A DNA stretch of 64,000 nt from Acinetobacter sp. XH1741 (GTDB lineage Bacteria; Pseudomonadota; Gammaproteobacteria; Pseudomonadales; Moraxellaceae). The notes beneath the pieces are model-generated. The model ran no database searches. It saw nothing but the letters and a program-made list of their open reading frames with translations, and had not been told where the DNA came from. A program made the translations under genes and the position numbers. Location of the stretch: positions 2,046,001 to 2,110,000 of the forward strand of contig NZ_CP157428.1 of assembly GCF_041021895.1 (NCBI RefSeq), written 5' to 3'. Below are positions 17,255 through 27,088 of this stretch, piece by piece; the first letter of the stretch is position 1, and every line of letters starts with the position of its first letter.

Positions 17255-18408
17255 TAAATCGCCTGATAAATTGCCAAAGCAGCCGCTTCTGTCATGTCAC
17301 GTGGGTTATTTTGTAGCAAGCGAGTTTGCAACATGGCATCTTGAGCAAGTCTAGGTAAGCTCGACTCATCAATGCCCAAATCTCTAAGTTTTAACGTCAA
17401 ACCACTACGATCTAAATGGTTTTGCATATGGTCAATAAACAAATCACACAAGCCATCGGTGCTGCCATTACTATATGGATCAAGCCATTGCATAAGCTCT
17501 GCATAGTATTTTTTTGCATCGGGTGCATTAAATTTTAATACTTCAACCAACACTAAAGCATTGGTATGACCATGCGACAAATGAAAATGACCGCCCAGTG
17601 GGTAAGCTAAAGCATGTACAGCAGCAACAGGAGAGTTTGCAAAGGCTTGACCTGCAAGCATTGAACCGAACAGCATGTTTTGCCTTGCTTCTAAATCATT
17701 ACCGTTTTTAAGAACTTTCGGTAAGTTTTTGTTTAGTAACTTCAAAGCATGTTTGGCTAAAATATCGGTATAAACATTTTTTTTGTGCTTAGAGGTATAC
17801 GCCTCAATAGCATGTACCATCGCATCAATACCTGTTGCAGCAGTAATGTGGGCTGGAAGGTTTTGAGTAAAGGTAGCATCAAGAATTGCTATGTCAGCGT
17901 AAAGAACTGGCGAGACAATCCCCATTTTTGTAGTCTCGCCGGTAGTCACAATTGATATAGGTGTTACTTCTGAGCCTGTGCCTGCTGTCGTTGGAATTAA
18001 AATAAGTGGAAGGCGAGAGGTTGTTACTTGGTTTACACCATACATCTCTTGCAAACTTTGAGTTTGGTTGGGGTGTGCGAGCAGCGCGATTACTTTTGCC
18101 ACATCTAAAGAACTTCCACCACCAAAACCAATAATCGCATCTACATTTTGCTGTTTTGCATAGTTGGCTGCATCTAAAACGACTTGTTCTGGTGGATCAG
18201 CCTGAACATCTGCATAAACGACATATTCAATATTGAGGCTATCTAAAATTTGAAGGATAGGGCGGTGTAATTGATTTTTGATCATGCCTGCATCGGTGAC
18301 CAATAATAATTTACGGTAAGCTTTTGATGACAAAACATTTTGTAATTCTTGTATAGAGCCTAAGCCAGAGATGATATTTGGAACGGTTTGAAATTGAAAA
18401 TGGCTCAT
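17251..18408 (-). CDS. Iron-containing alcohol dehydrogenase
   Basis: 385 residues from the ATG at 18408 (MSHFQFQTVPNI); an ATG two codons earlier and one at 18435 are alternatives. AAGGA lies 10 bases before 18408. NAD-binding GFGGGSSLDVAK and AGTGSEVTP, and metal-binding GHFHLSHGHTNALVL histidines, define the group III Fe-ADH family. It oxidises an alcohol or reduces an aldehyde with NAD(P)H. Coupled to the thioesterase downstream. Substrate unknown. Confidence 0.9.
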   Translation of the reverse strand: MSHFQFQTVPNIISGLGSIQELQNVLSSKAYRKLLLVTDAGMIKNQLHRPILQILDSLNIEYVVYADVQADPPEQVVLDAANYAKQQNVDAIIGFGGGSSLDVAKVIALLAHPNQTQSLQEMYGVNQVTTSRLPLILIPTTAGTGSEVTPISIVTTGETTKMGIVSPVLYADIAILDATFTQNLPAHITAATGIDAMVHAIEAYTSKHKKNVYTDILAKHALKLLNKNLPKVLKNGNDLEARQNMLFGSMLAGQAFANSPVAAVHALAYPLGGHFHLSHGHTNALVLVEVLKFNAPDAKKYYAELMQWLDPYSNGSTDGLCDLFIDHMQNHLDRSGLTLKLRDLGIDESSLPRLAQDAMLQTRLLQNNPRDMTEAAALAIYQAIY

Positions 18409-18499
18409 ATACATTATTTCCTTATTCTTGAACATTATTGTTGAACGGTTCTATAAGATTCAATCTTCAAATAACTTAGCATAAGACACCTTAAAATAA

Positions 18500-18625
18500 A
18501 GTAGTTCTGGCGTGATTATGTTGAGTGTTGTATGAGATAAGCACTATTTTTTTGTGGTCGGAGTAGGGTAGTAGACCAGAATAGCGTAAGTAATTTAAAC
18601 CTCCCTTGTAAGGTGGGCTTTTTGT
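18500..18625 (+). other. Gap between Fe-ADH and YcgJ-like gene with an orphan terminator-like hairpin
   Basis: The 300-base divergent gap holds GGTC...GACC (18557-18578) and an imperfect CCT-C-CCT / AGG-T-GGG hairpin with CTTTTTG at 18600-18623. No plus-strand gene lies upstream, so a terminator here would end a short untranslated RNA. The stem has a C-T mismatch, making this weak evidence. Confidence 0.25.
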
Positions 18626-18710
18626 TATTTATAGGCTTGTGTAGATTTTCGAGCGGCGTACTAATTTATATAATGCCTTAACAATTTATAATTTTATTCG
18701 GTTTTAAAAA

Positions 18711-19070
18711 ATGAAAATTTCTAAAACTTTACTGAGTGTTATTGGATGTACTTGCTTTATGCTTAGTTCCACAGCAATGGCGAAAACCAACTCTGGCGTA
18801 TATTCACCTCAAAAGGGCATAATTTGTGACAAGTATATTTGTGCTGACAAAAAAGGTGTCTCTAAAAAACTGACCGCTAAATACTTAGGTACTTATAAAG
18901 CGAACAAGGCCTTCTCTCAAGGTGATTTTGATACTTCTGCATTTACGCTTTCAAATGGTGTGTTCTGCGATACTAAAACGAAACTATGCCATGTTGATCG
19001 ATACTTTGAGAATGGTCATCGTAGCAAAATTGATAGAACCATGACTGATAAACTTTTTAAAAATAAATGA
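18711..19070 (+). CDS. Small secreted YcgJ-like protein
   Basis: 119 residues. Signal peptide MKISKTLLSVIGCTCFMLSSTAMA is cleaved at about 24/25. The mature part has paired cysteines (GIICDKYICADKKGVS and GVFCDTKTKLCHVDRYF) that probably form disulfides. The SPQKG-x-x-CD...CAD-x-x-GVS...T-x-KYLG pattern resembles the E. coli YcgJ / Fels-1 prophage-like family (function unknown). Periplasmic. No operon partner; a 15-bp terminator follows. Confidence 0.7.
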   Translation: MKISKTLLSVIGCTCFMLSSTAMAKTNSGVYSPQKGIICDKYICADKKGVSKKLTAKYLGTYKANKAFSQGDFDTSAFTLSNGVFCDTKTKLCHVDRYFENGHRSKIDRTMTDKLFKNK

Positions 19071-19084
19071 TTTTTGTCCTAATT

Positions 19085-19121
19085 CTACTTAAAAGCCCAT
19101 AATATTTGGGCTTTTAAGTAG
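19085..19121 (+). terminator. Terminator after YcgJ-like gene
   Basis: 15-bp perfect stem CTACTTAAAAGCCCA / TGGGCTTTTAAGTAG with a 7-base loop. Confidence 0.85.
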
Positions 19122-19487
19122 GTAATATGAGATAAATAGATTACTAATTAAAAACTATCTAAGCTCTGAAAAATAAGTTTTTACTTAGGTTTTCTGAATA
19201 TATCAATAAAAACTAGTTTGATAAGTTGTATTACTGGCATTTAAAAAATTTATGGGTTTGCAATTATAATGACTATAACATTTGTTTTAATTGCAGTAGA
19301 CTCCTAGCCTGCCAAATCCTTAATCATTATAGTGGATAGTAAGGCAAAACGATTATCGAATTAATTAGATAAACAGAGATTTTATTCAAAATAGTTAACT
19401 ACCTGATGTCTGTCACTTATCGGATTTAATAAAAATATTTAGATACTTGTTTATACTAAGTGTTCAAAATAAAAACAGGATAATGAT
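19122..19487. other. AT-rich intergenic region, 366 bases
   Basis: No ORF with a plausible start and no clear hairpin. A possible -10 (TATACT, about 19452) lies 35 bases before the next GTG start without a good -35. Confidence 0.5.
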
Positions 19488-20261
19488 GTGAAAAAGATAA
19501 TTCTAGCGACAATAATGAGCTTTGGTGGAATAGGGAGTACTTTTGCAGAATGTACTTATAACTTTGATGCAACGCTAACTCAATTACAATCTTTAGGTAA
19601 TACTTCTATTCAGAAGTTTCCAAATATTACAGGAAATAAGTTTTCTTATAAGACATCTCAACAAAGTCCAATTTATGCGGCTTATAGTCAGGACTATCTT
19701 ACAAGAGTATTAGCCGCAAATGATTCTCAGGCTTCGCTTTATACACGTGGTGACAAAATTATACCCACAACAGGAATTATAGCTTTTGAATATAAAATTA
19801 AAGTTCCTACACTAGGCAATACTGGTTATGTAAATATTTTCCCAACTCTTGCAGCAGGTATTATGCAGAATGGTAAGGCTGTGAATTTTTTAGTTGCGTA
19901 CCAACATGGGCCTACGGTTAATAACTTTTATATTAAAACTACATCAAATGATAGCGCGGTAGTTTCTGATCTTTTTAACTTAGCTCCGGAAGTTACTTCT
20001 GATGGTTATCAAAAAATCGGTATCTATATTAATCAGAATTCTAATCAAGTTGGTTTAGTTTTTAATGGGGTTAACAAAGGTTATTTTGCTACTTTCCCAT
20101 CCAAACTAGATAACTTATATTTTTCATTAACCTCTAATTTTTATGATTTAGCCGTAACTGATGTAAATAAAGATGTTTCGATTGAGTTTCTACTTGATCA
20201 ATCAAAAATTACACAAACTTATCCGACTGGTACTAAAGATATTTGTGGAGTAGCTTTGTAA
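19488..20261 (+). CDS. Secreted DUF4882-like protein
   Basis: 257 residues from GTG 19488 (AGGA eight bases upstream; the overlapping ATG reads straight to a stop). Signal peptide MKKIILATIMSFGGIGSTFA. The mature chain begins ECTYNFDATLTQLQ and ends GTKDICGVAL, with only two cysteines, near its two ends, which suggests an end-to-end disulfide. It is rich in beta-type segments (IAFEYKIKVP, YQKIGIYINQ) like a lectin/glucanase jelly roll. It resembles the Acinetobacter-restricted DUF4882 family from memory. Function unknown. Confidence 0.6.
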   Translation: MKKIILATIMSFGGIGSTFAECTYNFDATLTQLQSLGNTSIQKFPNITGNKFSYKTSQQSPIYAAYSQDYLTRVLAANDSQASLYTRGDKIIPTTGIIAFEYKIKVPTLGNTGYVNIFPTLAAGIMQNGKAVNFLVAYQHGPTVNNFYIKTTSNDSAVVSDLFNLAPEVTSDGYQKIGIYINQNSNQVGLVFNGVNKGYFATFPSKLDNLYFSLTSNFYDLAVTDVNKDVSIEFLLDQSKITQTYPTGTKDICGVAL

Positions 20262-20292
20262 AAAGTCTGTTAAATTTAAAAAAATTCTCATC

Positions 20293-20316
20293 AGCCACTT
20301 TCGAGTGGCTTTTTTA
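20293..20316 (+). terminator. Terminator after DUF4882-like gene
   Basis: AGCCACT - TTCG - AGTGGCT with six Ts; stable UUCG tetraloop. Confidence 0.93.
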
Positions 20317-20348
20317 CAGTTAAACGAAAGTGAGATGAACAGAACAAA

Positions 20349-20822
20349 TTATTCCTTATTTCTGCGAGGAATGAGTTTCAGTTCCAGATTATTAAGATCT
20401 ATGATTTGATTAGATGAATCAACAAGCTTTAATTTTAGTTGATCATCTGAATTCTTCTTAAAAACTTTCACGACATCTTTATCTGCTTCAATAAAATTAC
20501 TACCAGATTCAAGCATGGCAAGCAAAACAATATTTAGACTTTTACCTTTTTTGGTAAGTAAGTATTCTTTGCGCTCTCGTACACCCACTTCTTTATAAAT
20601 TGATAGTTCAAATATTTCTAATTGAATGAGGTGTTTTAGACGATTAGATAAAATTTGCTTCGATATACCTGTATTTTCTAGAAAATCATTAAATTTCGTT
20701 ACGCCATAAAAAGCCTCTCTTAACAATAGAATTGTCCATTTATCATTCAATATTTCAGTAATTTTGAAGATTCCGCATACATCTGCTGAAAACTTTTGAT
20801 CTGGAATAATTTGATTTGACAT
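20349..20822 (-). CDS. HxlR-family transcriptional regulator
   Basis: 157 residues from ATG 20822 (GGAG nine bases upstream). Winged HTH with CGIFKITEILNDKWTILLLREAFYGVTKFNDFLENTGISKQILSNRLKHL, the HxlR pattern including the conserved cysteine (here at about residue 16) used for redox or electrophile sensing in several members. It is divergent from a tautomerase across 62 bases containing GTCTA-N5-TAGAC, so likely controls it. Confidence 0.85.
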   Translation of the reverse strand: MSNQIIPDQKFSADVCGIFKITEILNDKWTILLLREAFYGVTKFNDFLENTGISKQILSNRLKHLIQLEIFELSIYKEVGVRERKEYLLTKKGKSLNIVLLAMLESGSNFIEADKDVVKVFKKNSDDQLKLKLVDSSNQIIDLNNLELKLIPRRNKE

Positions 20823-20846
20823 CAGTGAGAGCTCCAACTAGTATAA

Positions 20847-20861
20847 GTCTATAATTTAGAC
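20847..20861. promoter_or_regulatory. Candidate HxlR operator
   Basis: GTCTA-TAATT-TAGAC inverted repeat in the 62-base divergent gap between the HxlR regulator and the tautomerase gene. Confidence 0.45.
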
Positions 20862-20884
20862 CTAGCGTTAATTCAGGTAGTATT

Positions 20885-21112
20885 ATGCCATTTATAAATA
20901 TACAAACTATAGAAGGTTTACTCGATAAAGAGAGTAAAGCTGAGATTTTCAAACGAATAACAGATTTATTTGTAGAAATAGAAGGAAAGGGGAATCCTGC
21001 TTTTCAAGAGCATGTCTGGATTCGAATTGATGAATATCCACCTGAGCAGTGGCAATTAGGCAGCTTAAGGCCAACGAAGGAAATGATTGAGTTTATGACT
21101 TCAGCTAAATGA
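20885..21112 (+). CDS. 4-oxalocrotonate tautomerase-family protein
   Basis: 75 residues. After Met removal the N-terminus is Pro-Phe-Ile (MPFINIQTIEG), the catalytic Pro1 of the tautomerase superfamily. Length and ESKAEIFKRITDLFVEI helix fit. It is likely a small oligomeric isomerase acting on an unsaturated acid or electrophile. Divergent from an HxlR regulator. Confidence 0.82.
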   Translation: MPFINIQTIEGLLDKESKAEIFKRITDLFVEIEGKGNPAFQEHVWIRIDEYPPEQWQLGSLRPTKEMIEFMTSAK

Positions 21113-21483
21113 TTGACTTAAAGCCCTACCAATTAGGGCTTTTATAATTGAGTATAGTTTTAATTAAAATATTTAAGCAAAGGTTTCTTTTTTCCGAATC
21201 ATTACATGTTGTAATTCAATTATCATTCCTGAAATGACACTATTTAATTACTGATCAAATGATAATGTTAGTCACTTTACCTTTATCGCCTGATTTATCA
21301 ACTTTTAATCTATTGATAAACATTATTTTCCTTTTCAAGCCAGGTGAGTTTTGACAAAATGCAACTTGTCACAATGGTCAATTCAAACCTGACAATCATT
21401 GATAGTTTAGTCAGGGTTTTGCAAGATTTTTGCGTGCAAAATACTTATTTATATGTAATTCAAGTGGTTGGAATAAATTTCTA
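21113..21483. other. Intergenic region with terminator and several dyads
   Basis: After the tautomerase terminator this 340-base gap contains TTTATCAA-N11-TTGATAAA (21294-21320), TGACAA-N8-TTGTCA (about 21353-21372) and CCTGAC...GTCAGG (about 21390-21417). No ORF is convincing. It probably holds the promoter of the LMW-PTP/murB operon; the binding factors cannot be named. Confidence 0.45.
21120..21142 (+). terminator. Terminator after tautomerase gene
   Basis: AAAGCCCTA - CCAAT - TAGGGCTTT followed by TATAAT. Confidence 0.88.
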
Positions 21484-23041
<1,558 letters not shown>

Positions 23042-23045
23042 TTTT

Positions 23046-24170
23046 ATGCCAAAAGTACACTTAATGGTACGTTTTGTACAAGTAGTTACTCTGCTATTTG
23101 TACTATTGGGCTGTTTCGTTGTTTTTTTATATTCGCCATTTTATTCAAAACTTATTGTAGCTGGGCTTAACTATTTTGTTCCAGTAGATGTAAATGAAGT
23201 GGCTGCAGAAAGCCAACGGAAAGCCGCATTAAGTGAACATGATAATTTAGAGCCTGGTTCAAATCTATGGATTGCTCATCAGGCTTATTTAAAGCTGACA
23301 GAAGATGCTTTACGTGAAAAAAAGACAGCTGATTTAGGTTATATACAAGAAAACTATAAGGCTTTGCAGCAAATTATTCTTCTACAAGAAAAGGAAGAAG
23401 AGCTAGAAGATGAAACGGCAGCTGTCAGTGTTCCTTTGGTTGCTAAAAATTCAGAAATTGATGCTGCTGATGAAGCAAGTGGTCCTATTGATGAGGCGCT
23501 TTTTATTAATAGTTCTGAAAATAAAGCTCTGACAGAACAATATACAGAGTTTTTAGCAAGAAAACCTATCGTGCCAGAACACCAAAATGCTGCGAGTGAG
23601 CCTGAACAAAAAATTGAGTATGTTCGTAAAAATCCTTTGCCGACGCAGCCTAAAAAGTTATCGGAACCTTATGCAATTGTAGTGTTAGGTGGTGGTTTAA
23701 CTTTAGATAAAAATGGCAAAGATATAGTAGTTAATAGTTATACACGTTTAAGACTAGAAAAAACCTTAGAAGTTGAAAAGCAAAATCATCTACCTATTGT
23801 GCTGAGTGGTGTGGAAGCACCTTATATGCAAGCATGGTTAAAAGTGCGTGGTGTAGATGCAAAACTATTAGAAAATCGTAGTATGAATACCTGTGAAAAT
23901 ACTCGCTTCAGTTCATTATTACTTCAAAAGAAAGGGGGCGCACCTACAGTGATGTTGGTCACAGATGAATACCATATGCCGCGCACGCGTCGCCTATTTG
24001 CGTTGAATGGTATAGAGACGATTCCAGTTATTGCTCCAATGCCAACACCGCTTACACGTTGGCAACCGAGTATACAAAACTACGATCATAGTCGTCGTGC
24101 AAATTATGAATTACTTGCGACAATTCGTGACATGCTATTTGGTTCAAGTGATTGTCGAGAGGTGCCTTAA
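23046..24170 (+). CDS. YdcF/ElyC-type DUF218 membrane protein
   Basis: 374 residues from ATG 23046 (CGGAATAG upstream). One N-terminal TM (about 8-32), a Glu/Ala-rich helical linker of about 170 residues, then a DUF218 domain (AIVVLGGGLTLDKNGKD, TRLRLEKTLEVEK, ENTRFSSLLLQ, LVTDEYHMPRTRRLF). ElyC and SanA of this family act in envelope biogenesis. It starts 5 bases after murB, and its stop overlaps the next ATG (TAATG). The long linker is unusual for the family. Confidence 0.82.
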   Translation: MPKVHLMVRFVQVVTLLFVLLGCFVVFLYSPFYSKLIVAGLNYFVPVDVNEVAAESQRKAALSEHDNLEPGSNLWIAHQAYLKLTEDALREKKTADLGYIQENYKALQQIILLQEKEEELEDETAAVSVPLVAKNSEIDAADEASGPIDEALFINSSENKALTEQYTEFLARKPIVPEHQNAASEPEQKIEYVRKNPLPTQPKKLSEPYAIVVLGGGLTLDKNGKDIVVNSYTRLRLEKTLEVEKQNHLPIVLSGVEAPYMQAWLKVRGVDAKLLENRSMNTCENTRFSSLLLQKKGGAPTVMLVTDEYHMPRTRRLFALNGIETIPVIAPMPTPLTRWQPSIQNYDHSRRANYELLATIRDMLFGSSDCREVP

Positions 24171-25198
24171 TGTCTGAGATTCCATTTCTCAATCCTGCCG
24201 CATTAAAACAATTAGATTTACCGGTTCCTAACCGTGATCTCACTCCGCAAGTTTTAAGTCCGCTCAATTTAAATACATTAGAAGAGCCTTCTCGTGAACT
24301 TTTGGCATATCGTAAATTATATGGTTTGCATTTACTCGACTGTGATCATTGGCAAGGCTATGTTCAAATGCCTTTATTTCGTCTACATGTGCAAGTTTTT
24401 AAACCTAAACTAGACAAAATACAAGGAACCGTATGTTTATTGCATGGTTATCTGGAACATAGTGGAATTTATCAGCCAATCATTCGGGAAATCCTTGAGC
24501 AGGGCTTTAGTGTGATTACCTATGATTTGCCGGGCCATGGTTTAAGTAACGGTTCACCAGCAAGCATTCAAAATTTTGATCACTATCAGCAAGTTTTAAT
24601 GGCAGTTTATCAGTATGTAAAACATGCAGATCAATTACCTAAGCCGTGGGTCGGTATAGGGCAGAGTACGGGTGGAGCAATTTGGATGCATCACTTGCTT
24701 GAATATGCAGAAAAAAGACAAGATCCGATTGTTGATAGAGTTTTGCTGCTTTCACCTTTAATTCGACCAGCTAAAACAGCATGGTGGCATAATCCGGTAG
24801 GGCTAGGCATTATTCGCCGTATTAAACGTCAGGTTCCTCGACATTTTAGACGTAATAACCATAATCCTGAATTTTTACGATTTATTCGTTTAAAAGATCC
24901 ATTACAGCCACGTATGATGGGCATGGACTGGATTTTGGCAATGTCAAAATGGATGCAGGAAATGGAAGAACGACCACCTTGTCGTATTCCTGTTTGGTTA
25001 GCGCAGGGTGCACTCGATCAAACGGTAGACTGGCGTTATAACATTGAGTTCATTCGTCGTAAATTTAGACTTCAAACTTTATTAATGTTGGAAGAAGGCT
25101 CCCATCAATTAATTAATGAACGTGCAGATATACGTGCAGCCCTAACTGGTTTAATTCCCGCTTTTTTACATGCAAAGCCTAAATATTTTTACTATTAA
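24170..25198 (+). CDS. Alpha/beta hydrolase, lysophospholipase/monoglyceride lipase type
   Basis: 342 residues from ATG 24170, which overlaps the DUF218 stop. The Hydrolase_4 fold has the oxyanion block LLHGYLEHSGIYQPI, the nucleophile elbow GQSTGG, and a late Asp/His pair (QGALDQTVDW, EEGSHQLINE). No signal peptide. It likely cleaves lysophospholipid or monoacylglycerol. Last gene of the PTP-murB-DUF218 run. Confidence 0.85.
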   Translation: MSEIPFLNPAALKQLDLPVPNRDLTPQVLSPLNLNTLEEPSRELLAYRKLYGLHLLDCDHWQGYVQMPLFRLHVQVFKPKLDKIQGTVCLLHGYLEHSGIYQPIIREILEQGFSVITYDLPGHGLSNGSPASIQNFDHYQQVLMAVYQYVKHADQLPKPWVGIGQSTGGAIWMHHLLEYAEKRQDPIVDRVLLLSPLIRPAKTAWWHNPVGLGIIRRIKRQVPRHFRRNNHNPEFLRFIRLKDPLQPRMMGMDWILAMSKWMQEMEERPPCRIPVWLAQGALDQTVDWRYNIEFIRRKFRLQTLLMLEEGSHQLINERADIRAALTGLIPAFLHAKPKYFYY

Positions 25199-25205
25199 AA
25201 ATAAT

Positions 25206-25234
25206 GCATCTATCTTCTAGTAGGAGATAGATGC
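25206..25234. terminator. 10-bp hairpin between convergent genes
   Basis: GCATCTATCT - 9-base loop - AGATAGATGC; perfect stem but no T-run. Confidence 0.6.
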
Positions 25235-25256
25235 GAGGTATTAGATAAAAGCTACT

Positions 25257-25757
25257 TTATTTTGCATTTTGATAGAGTTGTACAAAGTTTTGATAAACGG
25301 ATGATTGCTTTTGCGGGGTATACATATTGCGCTCAATGATACCTTTGTCTGTTTTAACTAAAACGTTAATGTTTTTAGCATTTTTAAATTCTTGTAAGAA
25401 TTGACTTGGAATAATAAAGTACGTGGTCGAGTGCTTAGGAACAAAGCGACTCACATTAGTTTTCTCAGTAGCTTGAGCTGGTTTATAACTAAATTGTTTG
25501 CCATCAATGTCAAATACTAATGAATTAATATCATAGAAGTTATAACTACTACTTAAATGAACATCGACACGAACTTGATTTTTCTGTTTTTCATTCCATT
25601 TAACCAATAAGCTTGGACAAAGTTCTGTAGGTAAGCAATTGAGCTGTCCAGCTGTTTTTAACTCTGTTGTGGCGGTTTGAGTATTAGATTGATAAGAGGT
25701 CGTACTACACGCTGTTGTAAGTAAACAAGCTCCTAATAAAAATAGCGTTTTTTTCAT
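25257..25757 (-). CDS. Putative lipoprotein
   Basis: 166 residues. Lipobox LTTAC (MKKTLFLLGACLLTTACSTTSY) predicts lipidation at Cys17. The mature chain has alternating beta-like stretches (SLLVKWNEKQKNQVRVDVHL, FDIDGKQFSYKP) and a Cys pair (CLPTELCPS). No family recognised. It lies between the lysophospholipase-like gene and the Ntn amidase, without a visible operon link. Confidence 0.75.
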   Translation of the reverse strand: MKKTLFLLGACLLTTACSTTSYQSNTQTATTELKTAGQLNCLPTELCPSLLVKWNEKQKNQVRVDVHLSSSYNFYDINSLVFDIDGKQFSYKPAQATEKTNVSRFVPKHSTTYFIIPSQFLQEFKNAKNINVLVKTDKGIIERNMYTPQKQSSVYQNFVQLYQNAK

Positions 25758-25821
25758 AATTTAATTCCTATAAAAGTGGAGTTAATCGTATTTATCTTCG
25801 TAGTCAGCAGTCTTTGATTTT

Positions 25822-26877
25822 TTAAAGAGTTTTTGGACTTAAAAAAGTAAATGGTTTTGCAATTTTAAAGTCTGAGGTCGCATCACCCGCATAGATATGG
25901 CTTTGATCAGGGCCTAAATCAAGTCTACGTGTTTGACCATCTTTAAAATTTATTTTCTTCAAGTCGACCCAAAATATATTTGGAGATAAAGCTGATTCAA
26001 AAAAATAAAGCATCTGTTTATGGTCTGCAACAGTTCTCCAGCGAGTCGAAGAAATATTAGGCTCTTCATGTGTATTTAATCCATAGGGAACAGATGCATT
26101 GCGTATAACACTAAATACAGATGCTTGAGCTTGTTTCATATCATCGTTTTTTGGAATCGCATTAATATAAAACGAAGCGCGGGCAAAACGATCAGAGGCA
26201 CGGTTTGTACCAGGAAGCATAACGGTACCACCAATTTGTTTCCAATATTCAGCAAGTGCAAGCTGTTTATCAAATGTAGGAGAGTTGGTCATAACTTGAT
26301 AACTGCGGCTGTGATGAATCACTTGTTTTCCGCCAATATATTCAATAATTGCGCTATCACCTGTTTTGTCGGAAATAGATAAATGTAGTGTCGTTAGTCT
26401 CGTTTCACCCGGAACGCTATCTGTCACGATTGTATAGGGTTCTTTCTCGAGAGCTTTAACAGCTTCATCAACAGTTGCGAAATTATCAAGTACATATTGT
26501 GCCCAAGCGGCAATGCTGAGTAGCGGTTTATTAGATTTTTTAACATCGGGATATTGGGACTCGACTAACCATAAGACATTAGCAACTAAGCCAGCCTCGT
26601 TCATTCCATCGGTCGTTGAGACTTCATAACCCGTTGCAATAACGCTGCCATATTTAGACGTCCATTTTATTGAGTTGGATCCTGCACTTCCATCACGAGC
26701 AATGCCACTCGGTAAAATCCATAAATTTGTACCTGTATCAACCTTCCAGTCCATTGAACGAGCAGTAATAATATGCTGGTTATTACCTAAATATACAGCG
26801 CGTGTACATGCGGTTGCATAGCTAGTTAAACCTATTGCAAAAGCCATAAAAGATGGAATAAATGCTTTTTTAAACAT
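25822..26877 (-). CDS. Exported choloylglycine-hydrolase-family (Ntn) amidase
   Basis: 351 residues. The signal peptide ends ...TSYATA and the next residue is Cys24, the N-terminal nucleophile of this Ntn family, so export cleavage itself would create the active enzyme. TARSMDW (conserved Arg), GMNEAGLVANVLWL and NSPTFDKQLALAEYWK are family blocks (linear amide C-N hydrolases: bile salt hydrolase, penicillin V acylase). In Gram-negatives such enzymes can hydrolyse N-acyl homoserine lactones; the substrate is open. Periplasmic or secreted. Confidence 0.87.
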   Translation of the reverse strand: MFKKAFIPSFMAFAIGLTSYATACTRAVYLGNNQHIITARSMDWKVDTGTNLWILPSGIARDGSAGSNSIKWTSKYGSVIATGYEVSTTDGMNEAGLVANVLWLVESQYPDVKKSNKPLLSIAAWAQYVLDNFATVDEAVKALEKEPYTIVTDSVPGETRLTTLHLSISDKTGDSAIIEYIGGKQVIHHSRSYQVMTNSPTFDKQLALAEYWKQIGGTVMLPGTNRASDRFARASFYINAIPKNDDMKQAQASVFSVIRNASVPYGLNTHEEPNISSTRWRTVADHKQMLYFFESALSPNIFWVDLKKINFKDGQTRRLDLGPDQSHIYAGDATSDFKIAKPFTFLSPKTL

Positions 26878-27027
26878 GATTGGACACCTTCTTGTTATAT
26901 CATTTTAAAAATATTTATTTAGTAAATTTAAAAATTTGTACAATATTTATACTTTTATATTATGTGAAAAATAGATTAAATACAAATCAATATCAGTATG
27001 TAATTTAAATAAAAATCACACATTAAT

Positions 27028-27067
27028 TTAAAAAATAGAAGGGCATCACAATATAATTGCAATGCCC
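27028..27067 (-). terminator. Terminator for the glutamate-synthase-like gene
   Basis: Read on the minus strand: GGGCATTGCAAT ... ATTGTGATGCCC, then TTCTATTTTTT. Confidence 0.82.
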
Positions 27068-27088
27068 AGATTATAAAATTAATATGAA

